NCBI GenBank assembly: GCA_942491665.1
Contig: CALOBR010000005.1
Span: 389,713-453,712, forward strand
From: CAVQGZ01 sp942491665
Lineage (GTDB): Bacteria; Actinomycetota; Actinomycetes; Jiangellales; Jiangellaceae
Length of the DNA stretch: 64,000 nt
Direction: 5' to 3'
Shown here: positions 1 through 8,316 of the stretch, piece after piece
How positions within the stretch are numbered: position 1 is the first letter of the stretch
Layout: the number at the start of each line of letters is the position of its first letter
The notes under the pieces: generated by a model
Seen by the model: only the letters and a program-made list of their open reading frames with translations
Databases searched by the model: none
What the model was told of the DNA's origin: nothing
Translations under genes and position numbers: made by a program

Positions 1-36
1 CAGCCGTCACCCGCCGTACTGCCTGCATCTCGACAC

Positions 37-723
37 TCAGGCCGGCAGCTCGTGCGGACGCCACGTGGCCGGGTCGCTGCCGACGACCATCGTGCGGGCG
101 CCGTCGACAAGGCGTTCACTGTCGACTGCGTCGGCGTCACTTGCGCGGCCGACGGCGCGGTAGTAGCGCGCGGCCAGCGCGTCCTGCCGCGTGCGCGCGC
201 GCGGCTCGTTGGACGCCGCCACCGCGTCGTCGACCGTGGCGCCTGCGGCCCACGATCGCAGCAGGCGCGGGAGGCTGGTGAGCCCGTCGGCGTAGATGCC
301 GCGGGCGCCGACGACGACGTGGAACCCCGACCGCAGCCAGGCGTCGCCCTGGCTCATGCCGTAGCAGGCGGTGGAGAACGCCGCACGTAGCCGGTGCCGG
401 GCGATCGGGTCGATCTGGTGCTGGAGGGCGGACGCCACCTGCTCGGCATCGACCGGCCCCTCGGCGAACCACAGCCGGTGCGACGTGCCGTGCGGGTTGA
501 CGAGCAGGTCGACGGCTCGCACTCCCGGCGTCGTCGCCGCCGTGCGCAGCGCGTCGACGAGGTTGTGCAGCGACGCATCAGGGCCACGGAGCACCTCACA
601 CGAGCGGTAGGTGGCCTTCAGATGGCGATGGGCCGTGCGCTCGGCGCCCCACTCGACGCCGCGGTAGAACGCGCGTTCGTGGGCAGGTCCGGAGCCCGCA
701 AGCGTGACCAGCTGCACCAGCAT
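37..723 (-). CDS. Caspase-like (His/Cys dyad) protein, uncharacterised
   Basis: 228 residues from the ATG at 723. A GTG at 759, directly after the stop of the upstream transpeptidase gene, is an alternative start that would add 12 residues. I see a hydrophobic strand ending in NPHGTS (His78-Gly79) and, about 40 residues on, FSTACYGMSQ (Cys120), followed by the strand HVVVGA. A strand-HG and strand-ACxG pair is the dyad layout of caspase/CHAT/clostripain-type peptidases, and the spacing fits. There is no signal peptide, so it is probably cytosolic. It lies 37 bp (or 1 bp, if GTG) after the L,D-transpeptidase on the same strand, so the two are probably co-transcribed. The peptidase call is inference; substrate unknown. 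Confidence 0.6.
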   Translation of the reverse strand: MLVQLVTLAGSGPAHERAFYRGVEWGAERTAHRHLKATYRSCEVLRGPDASLHNLVDALRTAATTPGVRAVDLLVNPHGTSHRLWFAEGPVDAEQVASALQHQIDPIARHRLRAAFSTACYGMSQGDAWLRSGFHVVVGARGIYADGLTSLPRLLRSWAAGATVDDAVAASNEPRARTRQDALAARYYRAVGRASDADAVDSERLVDGARTMVVGSDPATWRPHELPA

Positions 724-760
724 CCGCTGGTCCGCGTTGAGTGACGACGCCGGCGTCACG

Positions 761-1657
761 TCACAGCCAGTACACCGGCGTGCCAGTCGGGATGTTGTGG
801 AAGAACCACCGGGCGTTCGAGTCCGACATCCGCAGGCAGCCGGCCGACACGGGGGCGTGAACGCCGGGGGGCCGCCCCAACGCCGAGGTCGGGATAGTCG
901 GACGCCCGTTGCTGATGTATCGCGGGATCGTGTGTGACCCGATTCCGCGTCCGTGCACCAGCCGCACGAACCACGGCAGACGCTTGGTCCACGCGTAGTC
1001 GTAGGACATCGGCGTACGGTCACCCACGTAGCTCAGCGCCGGCTTGGCGATGCCGGGGTTTCCCCCGACCGGGATCCGGCGCACCACTCGGTTGGCCCGG
1101 TTGACGACCAGAACCTGGTTCTTCGACTCGTTCACCTCGACATGAAAGCGACCAACGGCCTTCTGCCGAGGGACAGCACGCAGCCAGCCGTCCTTGGTCT
1201 TCCAAGCCGACGAGGTGGTGGCGACGCGGACGGTCACGCCGCGACGGATGGTGGGGCCGACCTTAGGGTTGCTGACCCTGGCCTTCACGCGGTAGAGCCC
1301 AGGCCGCACCTTGGTGCCCGACGCGTTTCTGCCGTGCCATCGGGCGGTGAAGCGCTTGGTTGGCGAGATCCGCCACGAGGCGACGACCGGTCCGCCCACA
1401 CGTCGGACGACCACGGTGCCGGTCATCTGCCGTCCGGCGCTTCTGAGCCGCAGCACTGTCGCGCCGGGCATCCCTGCGACCGGGCCAATGAGCCGCTCGG
1501 AGGCGCTCAACGACACCTGCCCGGCGCGAAGCCCCCTGTCCGCGGCCTGCGCGGGCACTGCGGTCCCACCGAGCGCGACAAGGGCGCCGAGCAACGACAG
1601 CAGCACGCAGGCGAGATGGCCGGGGCGGGGCCGACGAGCGGCGGACGAAGGTGCCAC
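761..1657 (-). CDS. L,D-transpeptidase (YkuD domain) with FlgD-like Ig domain
   Basis: 298-residue secreted protein. Residues 14-39 form a signal peptide ending AQA-A. Residues about 50-145 look like a FlgD-type Ig domain (WHGRNASG, RPGLYRVKARV). The YkuD catalytic domain follows from about residue 165, with the conserved stretch HAPVSAGCLRM holding His267 and the nucleophile Cys274. Family members make 3-3 cross-links in peptidoglycan, outside the membrane. The start is GTG at 1657. A TACGCT hexamer 8 nt upstream could be its -10, shared with the divergent DUF309 gene. The C-terminus is complete. Confidence 0.9.
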   Translation of the reverse strand: MAPSSAARRPRPGHLACVLLSLLGALVALGGTAVPAQAADRGLRAGQVSLSASERLIGPVAGMPGATVLRLRSAGRQMTGTVVVRRVGGPVVASWRISPTKRFTARWHGRNASGTKVRPGLYRVKARVSNPKVGPTIRRGVTVRVATTSSAWKTKDGWLRAVPRQKAVGRFHVEVNESKNQVLVVNRANRVVRRIPVGGNPGIAKPALSYVGDRTPMSYDYAWTKRLPWFVRLVHGRGIGSHTIPRYISNGRPTIPTSALGRPPGVHAPVSAGCLRMSDSNARWFFHNIPTGTPVYWL

Positions 1658-1664
1658 GACCGCC

Positions 1665-1671
1665 TAGCGTA
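1665..1671. promoter_or_regulatory. Shared divergent -10 element
   Basis: The 7 bp TAGCGTA reads as TAGCGT on the plus strand, 6 nt before the ATG at 1677, and as TACGCT on the minus strand, 8 nt before the GTG at 1657. The two start codons are only 19 bp apart, so both transcripts would be essentially leaderless and the two promoters could not be occupied at once. Inferred from spacing only. Confidence 0.45.
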
Positions 1672-1676
1672 GCTGT

Positions 1677-2114
1677 ATGGGTCGAGACCGGGACTCTGCC
1701 GGGCGCGCCCGACAGTCGCGCCCACGTGACGCGCTCGGCCGGCCCCTGCCCTATGGCTCCGACGGCGTCGAGCCGGTCTCCGACGAGCCGTTGCCGCCCG
1801 TCGAGACCGTCGCCGAGGCCACCCGCTTGTTCGACGAGGGACGTCCCTTCGCCGCGCACGAGGTCTTCGAGGCCCGGTGGAAGGACGCCCCTGATGGTGA
1901 GCGCGACCTCTGGCAGGGCATGGCTCAGCTCTGCGTCGCCGTCACGCACGCGCTGCGGGGCAACGGGGTGGGTGCAACCCGCCTTCTTGACCGGGGACGC
2001 GGGCGTCTGGCCCGCTATGCCGACACAGGCGGTGAGACGTACGCCCTCGACCTTGACGCGTGGGTCGCGCGAGCTCAGGCCGCGGTGGACACCGCCACGC
2101 CGACCGTCAGGTAG
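1677..2114 (+). CDS. DUF309 family protein
   Basis: 145 residues. The core from about residue 40 (EATRLFDEGRPFAAHEVFEARW, then DLWQGMAQLCVAVTHALRGN) is the DUF309 helical signature, with the conserved HEVFE..W and QG motifs. The family has no settled biochemical role. The proline- and arginine-rich first 35 residues are not part of the domain, so a later start is possible, but TAGCGT 6 nt upstream supports 1677 as a leaderless ATG. The 3' end overlaps the convergent methyltransferase gene by 40 bp. Confidence 0.85.
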   Translation: MGRDRDSAGRARQSRPRDALGRPLPYGSDGVEPVSDEPLPPVETVAEATRLFDEGRPFAAHEVFEARWKDAPDGERDLWQGMAQLCVAVTHALRGNGVGATRLLDRGRGRLARYADTGGETYALDLDAWVARAQAAVDTATPTVR

Positions 2115-2698
2115 TTCCACGGCGCCTTGCCACCGACGTAGCGCGCCTCGACGTCCTTGAGCTCGAACCCCGCCTTCTCGACCAGGGACGCGGCGTCGCG
2201 CGTGAGGTGGCATCCATCGGCGAGAAGTCTCTGCGCCGGTTCGATCACTCGCTGCACTCGCGCCATCACCGGGTCTGGCGCGAGCCCATGCTCGAGAAAG
2301 TGGAATACCCCGCCCGGGCGCAGCACGCGGCGGAGCTCGGCCAGGGCCGATTCGACGTCGGGGATCGTGCACAGCGTGAACGTCGAGAGTGCTGCGTCGC
2401 AGGAGTCGTCCGGCAGCGGCAGCCGTGCTCCGTCCAGCCCGACGTGGCGCACCTGTGCGTGCGAATCCGCGATCCGCTCGGCGGCCAGGCGCCGAGCGCG
2501 CTCGGCCGGCTCGACGGCGTACACCAACGACACTGCTTCGGGGTAGTGCGGCACGTTGAGGCCCGACCCGAACCCGATCTCTACGACCGTGCCGGCGAGA
2601 CCGTCGACAGTGCGCTGTCGCCACCGGTCCCACCCCGACCCGCTCAGCACCCGGTCGACGAGGTGCGGAAGAACGTACTCGCGATAGAGCCCCAGCAT
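2075..2698 (-). CDS. Class I SAM-dependent methyltransferase
   Basis: 207 residues starting MLGLYREYVLPHL. Motif I is VVEIGFGSGLN (about residues 37-47), followed by VYAVEPAE (motif II acidic residue), LPLPDDSCDAALSTFTLCTIPD (motif IV) and LRRVLRPGGVFHFLEHG (post-motif). The pattern is that of UbiE/phospholipid-N-methyltransferase-like enzymes; the substrate cannot be read from the sequence. The ATG is 1 nt after the stop of the upstream acyl-ACP-reductase-like gene (TGAGATG), so the two are translationally coupled. A longer open frame upstream lies inside that gene and is rejected. Confidence 0.85.
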   Translation of the reverse strand: MLGLYREYVLPHLVDRVLSGSGWDRWRQRTVDGLAGTVVEIGFGSGLNVPHYPEAVSLVYAVEPAERARRLAAERIADSHAQVRHVGLDGARLPLPDDSCDAALSTFTLCTIPDVESALAELRRVLRPGGVFHFLEHGLAPDPVMARVQRVIEPAQRLLADGCHLTRDAASLVEKAGFELKDVEARYVGGKAPWNYLTVGVAVSTAA

Positions 2699-2699
2699 C

Positions 2700-4754
2700 T
2701 CAGCCAGTCTCGGCCTGCTCGGCGCGCCGCGCGAGCGCAAGCTCGCGGATGCGGGCGAAGTCGTCGTCGGTGTAGACGCCGTTGACACCCGAGATCGTCG
2801 CGAGCTTCATGCCGTGCTTGAGGCCGAGCCCGTAGATCTCCTTGACCCGCTCCCACTCGATGTTGCGCCCGACTGTGAAGGTCTCGTAGCGGCCCTCCAG
2901 TGCGAGCACGACGGTCTCGGCGAGACAGGCGTAGACGACGCCCGGCGGAAGCCCGATGTTGCGCATCTTCACCTCGCCCGGCAGCTCGATCTCACCGGAC
3001 TCGACGACCAGCACGTCCGGTCGCTTGGCGACGTCCTGCGCCGACAGGTCCAGCGGACGGGCGACGTCGGTGATCACGCACCCTGGCTTGACCTCCATGA
3101 TGTCGAGGATGCGTTTGCCCGCACCCGAGGTGGCGGTGACGATGAGGTCCATGTCGCCGAGGTGCCCGTTGGGGGTCGCCGCGATGTGCACCTCGGCCCG
3201 TGGGTTCTCCCGCTCGATCTCGTGCTTGATGGCCAGCAGCTTCGCCGACTCCGGCGACACCAGCCACAGCTCGTCGCTGGCCAGCGCCAGCAGGCGTGCG
3301 CAGACCGATCCGATGGCCCCGGTCGCGCCGACCACCATGGCCTTGCCGGTGATGCGACCGTCGGGGCCGATGTCGGCGACACCCAGCTTGAGCAGGGCGT
3401 CGTGCGCCGCCCACAGCGCCCCGGATGCGCTGTAGGAGTTGCCGGTCGTGATCGGCAGCGGGGCGCGCTTAGCGACGGTCACGCCGGCGTCTCCGACCAC
3501 CTTGGTGAAGGCGCCGAGACCCATGACCTGGGCGCCCAGCTTCTTGGCCGTGTCAGCGGCCTGCAGAAGCCGCGCGTAGGTGAACTCGGGGCTGTGCGCC
3601 ATGAGCTCCTTCGGCGTCCCACCGACCGTGATCAGCCAGCCCTCGGCCTCGGCCCCGGTCGGCGAGACGATGCCGGTGACATGGCTGTAGGTGAACGGCG
3701 GGACGTATGCCATGGCCTTCTCGACGGCATCCATCACCGGCGAGGGCGCTACCTTGGCGATCGTGTTGAGCGGCTCGACGGTACGGAAGTACTCCTGCGA
3801 CAACGGGTGGATGACGAACGCGAAACGGCTCTTGCGCTTCGGCCCGCTCGGGTACAGAACGCGCGGCTTCATCCCCGCCGCAACGATCATGTCGAGCAGG
3901 TCGTCGTTGGTGAGCTCGCCCTGGCTGATCGCGAGCATCATTGCCTCGAGCAGTGCGGCGTTGACCGTCACGTCGAACGGCTGCGGGGTGAAGTCGAGAA
4001 CCATGTCGACTCCGCGTCCGGCCAGGTCGGCCAGCCGGTCGTCGGAGATGGACGAGGTGACGAGCGTCTTGCCCGCCAGGTCGGCAAGCCCGAATCCGAT
4101 CAGCTCGTCGAAGGTCGCCACGACGACGTCGGCGTCCCGGGACGCCTTGCGGGCCTTCGCGTGGCTGCGCCGCGCGCCGGGCGCCTTGATCTGAGACTGC
4201 ATGGCACCCGGCAGGCGCCGCATGGTGCGTACGCCGACGTCGGCGGCCAGGCCGAAAGCCGGGTTCGCGTCGATGCGCGCCGGCAGGTCGAGGGCGAGCA
4301 GGGGGTCGGCGAACTCGATGTTCTGGGTGTACTCACGAAGGATGCGCGTCGTGCGGTCGTGGTTCAGCCCGCCGAGCACGACCGTGCGGGCGTTGGAGAA
4401 GAAGCCCGGCATCTCCGCCTGCACGTGCCGGATCGTCCACTCCTGCAGCACGTCGCGCAGGGCGTGCCCGTCGGCGACGGGAACGGCCGTGGTCGCCCGC
4501 TTGACCCGGTCGACCTCTTCGAGCTCGCCATCGTAGAGGCCGGCGGCCCGCGCCTCGCGGATACCGGTGACGGCGATCGCGTCGGCCTCGTCGGCCCACT
4601 TGACCACCAGCTCCTCGGCGGCGCGCACGTCGCCGCTGGTGCCGATTCGCACGATCCTGAAGTCGCGGCCGAGAAAGGTCACGTGCTCGTCGAAGTCGCG
4701 ATCAGGCCCGGTCAGGCTGACGTTGATGACAACGGTGGGGGGCTGAGGGGTCAT
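2700..4754 (-). CDS. Two-part dehydrogenase; C-terminal half resembles aldehyde-forming acyl-ACP reductase
   Basis: 684 residues from the ATG at 4754, preceded by AGGAGTGAGG. Residues about 345-684 follow the order of cyanobacterial acyl-ACP reductase (AAR): GLGAFTKVV, then ITTGNSYSAS, the Rossmann loop GATGAIGS (about 476-483), then VYACLAETVVLALEG with Cys610, then TVGRNIEWERVKEIYGLGLKHG. From memory of AAR, the Cys in ACFAE is the thioester-forming residue, and the loop-to-Cys distance (about 130) matches. The first 340 residues are a separate alpha/beta region of unknown function, not seen in cyanobacterial AAR (about 340 residues in total). Predicted soluble. Coupled to the downstream methyltransferase. 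Aldehyde formation is inference. Confidence 0.7.
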   Translation of the reverse strand: MTPQPPTVVINVSLTGPDRDFDEHVTFLGRDFRIVRIGTSGDVRAAEELVVKWADEADAIAVTGIREARAAGLYDGELEEVDRVKRATTAVPVADGHALRDVLQEWTIRHVQAEMPGFFSNARTVVLGGLNHDRTTRILREYTQNIEFADPLLALDLPARIDANPAFGLAADVGVRTMRRLPGAMQSQIKAPGARRSHAKARKASRDADVVVATFDELIGFGLADLAGKTLVTSSISDDRLADLAGRGVDMVLDFTPQPFDVTVNAALLEAMMLAISQGELTNDDLLDMIVAAGMKPRVLYPSGPKRKSRFAFVIHPLSQEYFRTVEPLNTIAKVAPSPVMDAVEKAMAYVPPFTYSHVTGIVSPTGAEAEGWLITVGGTPKELMAHSPEFTYARLLQAADTAKKLGAQVMGLGAFTKVVGDAGVTVAKRAPLPITTGNSYSASGALWAAHDALLKLGVADIGPDGRITGKAMVVGATGAIGSVCARLLALASDELWLVSPESAKLLAIKHEIERENPRAEVHIAATPNGHLGDMDLIVTATSGAGKRILDIMEVKPGCVITDVARPLDLSAQDVAKRPDVLVVESGEIELPGEVKMRNIGLPPGVVYACLAETVVLALEGRYETFTVGRNIEWERVKEIYGLGLKHGMKLATISGVNGVYTDDDFARIRELALARRAEQAETG

Positions 4755-4860
4755 CCTCACTCCTTGCGGTTCGCTGGCCCATGAGGACAGCCGTGACTCT
4801 ACTCGGGGCGACCCCGCGCCAGTCGGGTCAAGAGTCCCCCGTGACGGGCACTGCGGCGCC

Positions 4861-5799
4861 TCAGCCGGAGAACGCCGGCTCGGTCTGAGTCTGCTCGGCC
4901 GAGACGTCCCAGAGCCGGCGTGCCAGTGCGTTGTCTCCGGCGGCCGCGGAGCGTCCGACACGTGTCGGCCCGCCGCGCGTCTCTTGGAACCCGTCCGGGC
5001 CGAAGTACTCGTTGCCGGCCACGTCGGGCATCGTCGCGGCGTAGATCTGCGGCAGCGCACCATCGGCCGCCGACTGGCTCATGACCGCGTTGACACCCTT
5101 CATGAGGGTGCGGCCGAGCACGTTCTGCGCGAGAGCAGGGCCGGCGTACTGCAGGTTGGTGGAGGCGTAGCCGGGGTGGGCCGCAGCTACCACCAGAGCG
5201 ACGTCCATGTCGTCCGCTCGTCGCTGCAGCTCGCTGGTGAACAGCAGGTTGGCCAGCTTGGACGCGCCGTAGGCCGGCCACGCCGAGTACGACCGGTTCT
5301 CGTAGTGCAGGTCGTCGGGCTGCAACGAGCCCATCTTGTGCGCCGCGCTCGACACGTTCACCACCCGCGGGGAGTCGGCGGCCAGCAGCAGCGGCATCAG
5401 TCCGGCGGTGAGCGCGAAGTGGCCGAGGTGGTTCGTTCCGATCTGTGTCTCGAAGCCGTCCTCGGTGGTGCCGAACGGCGGCGCCATGACCCCGGCGTTG
5501 TTGACCAGGATGTCGAGAGCGTCGACCCGCGTGCCCACCTCGTCCACTGCAGCCGACACAGACGCCAGCGACGCCAGGTCGAGCGCCAGCGGCTCGGCCG
5601 ACCCGCCCTCGGCCGCTGCGCCCGACGCGCGGGCCACCGCCGCGTCGGTGCGACCGCCATCACGGCCCGCGACCAGTACGCGGGCGCCGCGCGAGGCAAG
5701 CGCGATTGCGGTCTCCAGCCCGAGACCAGAGGTGGCTCCGGTCACCAGGGCGGTGCGACCGGACAGGGACGGGGCGTCGTCAACAGACCATCGGGGCAT
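4861..5799 (-). CDS. Short-chain dehydrogenase/reductase
   Basis: 312 residues. TGATSGLG near the N-terminus is the NAD(P) glycine motif, followed by NNAGVMAPP, then the active-site Ser in VVNVSSAAHKMG and YGASKLANLLF (Tyr-x3-Lys). The NAGVMAPPFG..DGFE.QIGTNHLGHF segment matches the retinol-dehydrogenase/protochlorophyllide-reductase-like SDR group common in actinobacteria. The start MPRW at 5799 has GACAAT 6 nt upstream, a plausible leaderless -10; longer upstream extension lacks family sequence. Substrate unknown. It lies upstream of, and on the same strand as, the AAR-like gene, with about 100 bp between them. Confidence 0.9.
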   Translation of the reverse strand: MPRWSVDDAPSLSGRTALVTGATSGLGLETAIALASRGARVLVAGRDGGRTDAAVARASGAAAEGGSAEPLALDLASLASVSAAVDEVGTRVDALDILVNNAGVMAPPFGTTEDGFETQIGTNHLGHFALTAGLMPLLLAADSPRVVNVSSAAHKMGSLQPDDLHYENRSYSAWPAYGASKLANLLFTSELQRRADDMDVALVVAAAHPGYASTNLQYAGPALAQNVLGRTLMKGVNAVMSQSAADGALPQIYAATMPDVAGNEYFGPDGFQETRGGPTRVGRSAAAGDNALARRLWDVSAEQTQTEPAFSG

Positions 5800-5956
5800 G
5801 TCGCCATTGTCGATCACGGCAGCAACCTGCGCGCGGCGGACGTGACGCCGACCAGGGACGTGACGGGGACACGACAGGGACACGCCGCACACCCCTTGTC
5901 GGCGAATCACACGGATGGCACTATCGAACGCCCGTTCGACTTCCAGGGGAGGTGTC

Positions 5957-7192
5957 ATGTCGTCCACCCGCAGGTTGGCGCCCTTGCCGCCGTCCCCCAC
6001 CGGGGCTCCCCTGGTGCTCAGCGTCCGCTGCTCGACGAGCCCCGACATGGTCGGCGCCACGCGCCACGACGTGCATCTGGACGCCGACTGGACGCTCGCC
6101 ACTCCGCACGATGTTCCGGCCGAGCGGATCGCTGCGGCCTTCGGCGGGTACCTCTCGTGCCTGCACCTGGTCGACGTGGTGGTGCCGACCGTCCGGGAGT
6201 CGCTACAGATGCACGGCCGTCGAGTCGTACCCCGGCTGCGTCGAGCGGCACGCGGCACCTGGAAGGCCGACGGCCCCGCCGCCCAACGCTGCTGTGCTCC
6301 GGCACCGACCGCACAGCAGGCAGCAGCGCACCTGCGCAGCGTCGAGCACGCCGCCACCCGCGGCGGAGCCGACCGTGGGCTCACCCAGGCGCTGCTGGAA
6401 CGGGTGCTCGCCGCCCATCACGCGAGCGGCACGCTCGTGATGGCTCCCGAGCAGTCAGCCGGCATGTCGAGGTGCGTGCTCGGCGAGCACGGTTCGGTCG
6501 CGCTCTGGGACGCGGGGCTGCACCCCGCCGTCGTCAGCGCCGTCCACGACGAGGTTGTCGGCACCGACGGCCCCCCGCTGCCCGAGGCGCTCTACCTCGG
6601 CGTGGTGTCCCGGCGCCCGAACCTCGCGTGGATCGCCGACACGGTGGCGGCGGCTCGCGCTGCCCTGGGCGAGGCTCCTGACGACGACGACACACCGTGG
6701 CTGGCCGAGTGGCTCGCCTGGACCCAGACCCCACTGGACCGCAAGGACCGCCATGTGCGGGCAGCCTGGGTCGCCTCGGGCATCCCGCGTAGCTGGATCG
6801 AGGATCTCAGCCAGGCCGGGTACCGGCCCGACGATGCCGCAGCCATCGCCGGCGGGACGGGGCGCAGCCTCTCTGGCGTGGCCGACATGCTGCTGCAGTG
6901 GGTGCGGGCCGGGTGCAACCCGACGCCTGACGACCTGCTCGACCTGTTCGCCTCGGGGGTCCCGCCCTGGTACGAGCCGTCGAAGGGCACCATCACCCGG
7001 CTACGAACCAACCTCGGCGACGTGGCCGCGCGGTACACCACGACCGAGCTCGGCCTGATGCTCGCGCTGGAAGGGACCGCGCTGGCGGCCGAGCGGGTCA
7101 TCCGGACCCAGGCCGCACCACCGCGAACTCTGCTCGGTCGGCACCGAGCAGCCCTGGTCGCCAATGCAGCAGCACGAGAGGAGTGCGCGTGA
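5957..7192 (+). CDS. Unknown protein, first gene of a MoxR/VWA operon
   Basis: 411 residues; ATG at 5957 with AGGGGAGG 6 nt upstream. I do not recognise a named domain. There is no signal peptide or TM segment. Residues 80-220 are alpha/beta-like and Ala/Arg-rich, with a polar stretch (GEAPDDDDTP) around residue 240; residues 265-370 look helical, with two short repeats of a helix-turn pattern (WIEDLSQAGYRPDDAAAIAGG; WVRAGCNPTPDDLLDLFASG) resembling SAM-like or HTH repeats. Its stop overlaps the GTG of the ATPase by 4 bp (GTGA), so it is part of the same translation unit and probably a partner or adaptor of the ATPase/VWA pair. Confidence 0.75.
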   Translation: MSSTRRLAPLPPSPTGAPLVLSVRCSTSPDMVGATRHDVHLDADWTLATPHDVPAERIAAAFGGYLSCLHLVDVVVPTVRESLQMHGRRVVPRLRRAARGTWKADGPAAQRCCAPAPTAQQAAAHLRSVEHAATRGGADRGLTQALLERVLAAHHASGTLVMAPEQSAGMSRCVLGEHGSVALWDAGLHPAVVSAVHDEVVGTDGPPLPEALYLGVVSRRPNLAWIADTVAAARAALGEAPDDDDTPWLAEWLAWTQTPLDRKDRHVRAAWVASGIPRSWIEDLSQAGYRPDDAAAIAGGTGRSLSGVADMLLQWVRAGCNPTPDDLLDLFASGVPPWYEPSKGTITRLRTNLGDVAARYTTTELGLMLALEGTALAAERVIRTQAAPPRTLLGRHRAALVANAAAREECA

Positions 7193-8316
7193 GAGGTCGT
7201 GACCGGTACGAGGCGTCGCTGGAGGCGCTGGGGGTGTGCATCGCCGCGCGCGTGCCCTTCTTGGTGTGGGGTGCCCCGGGCGAGGGCAAGACCGCCGTCA
7301 TCGAGTCGGCCGCCGAGCACGGGTGGCACGTCGAGACGCTGATCGTGTCGCACCACGAGCCCAGCGACTTCGCCGGCCTGCCGGTGGTCGGCCGCGGCGG
7401 GTCAGTGACGTTGGCTCCCCCCGCCTGGGCCCAGCGCCTGGCTGCCCACGACGGCCCGTCCCTCGCGTTCTTCGACGAGTGGACGACGGCTGCGCCGGCG
7501 GTGCAGGCCGCGGCCCTACGTCCGCTCACCCACTACGAGGTGGGCGCGCTGCGGCTGCCGCCGACGGTGTCGTTCGGCGCCGCGGCGAACCCGACCGACG
7601 TGGCCACGGCCGGGTGGGAGCTGGCTGCCCCGACGGCCAACAGGTTCTGCCACCTCGACTGGTCGATGCCGGTCGAGGTGTACGCGGAGTCGCTGGTGGC
7701 TGGCACGTGGCCGACGATCACGCTGCATCCGGTCCCCGCCCGCCTCGACGCCGAGGTGGCGGCAGCTCGGGCGTGGGTGGCCGGCTACGTCCGGGCCCGC
7801 CAGCAGCTCTCGGTCGTGCCGTCGGATGCTGCAGGTCGCGGTCGGGCGTTCCCGACGCCACGCACCTGGGACTACACCGCGCGGCTGCTCGGCATGGCGC
7901 GTGCCGTGGGGGCCGGCGACGAGGCGGTCCGGCTTCTCATCAGCGGGTCGATCGGTGCGCCGACCGCGCACGAGTTCTTGGTGTGGCTCGACTCCCACGA
8001 CCTGCCCGACCCCGAAGACCTGCTCGCCGACCCGTCCGCCGTCGCATTCGTCGGCCTGCGGGCCGACCGCGTGTTCGTCGTGCTGCAGTCGGTGCTCTCC
8101 GCGGTCGTGGCCGACCCCACGGCCGCCCGCTGGACGGCCGGGGTGGAGGTGTGCGCGGCCGCGGCGTCGGAGGTTGGCGTGGACGCCGCGGTGCCGGTCG
8201 TGCGCTCGCTGATGCGCCCCGGGGTGCGACCATCGGGTGCGGCGCTGCCCGCCGGCATCATGACGTTTCGTGCACCACTCGCGCTGGCGGGCTTGCTGGG
8301 CGAGAACGCGGCATGA
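7189..8316 (+). CDS. MoxR-like AAA+ ATPase
   Basis: 375 residues from the GTG at 7189 (AGAGGAG 6 nt upstream). Walker A is GAPGEGKT (28-35) and Walker B is LAFFDEW (Asp96-Glu97). AAANPTDVATAGWELAAPTANRF is the sensor-1/pore region typical of MoxR-type ATPases. MoxR proteins act as chaperone-like remodelers, usually with a VWA partner encoded next door, as here. The gene overlaps its upstream neighbour by 4 bp and the VWA gene by 4 bp (ATGA). Predicted cytosolic. The upstream GTG at 7183 is less well placed for the ribosome site. Confidence 0.88.
   Translation: MRGRDRYEASLEALGVCIAARVPFLVWGAPGEGKTAVIESAAEHGWHVETLIVSHHEPSDFAGLPVVGRGGSVTLAPPAWAQRLAAHDGPSLAFFDEWTTAAPAVQAAALRPLTHYEVGALRLPPTVSFGAAANPTDVATAGWELAAPTANRFCHLDWSMPVEVYAESLVAGTWPTITLHPVPARLDAEVAAARAWVAGYVRARQQLSVVPSDAAGRGRAFPTPRTWDYTARLLGMARAVGAGDEAVRLLISGSIGAPTAHEFLVWLDSHDLPDPEDLLADPSAVAFVGLRADRVFVVLQSVLSAVVADPTAARWTAGVEVCAAAASEVGVDAAVPVVRSLMRPGVRPSGAALPAGIMTFRAPLALAGLLGENAA

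Noticed and set aside
2699..2788. Longer start for the methyltransferase at 2788
   Set aside because: The added 30 residues overlap the AAR-like gene and are Thr/Ser/Arg-rich shadow; ATG 2698 follows directly on the stop.
4984..6681. A 565-residue plus-strand open frame across the SDR and the operon start
   Set aside because: It is antisense to the SDR and in a different frame of the 5957 gene, with Arg/Ala-rich composition and no family sequence.
7236..8312. Long continuous plus-strand frame leading into the VWA gene
   Set aside because: The part before 8313 is out of frame with the MoxR gene and reads as Arg/Gly-rich shadow; the true start is the ATG at 8313 that overlaps the ATPase stop.
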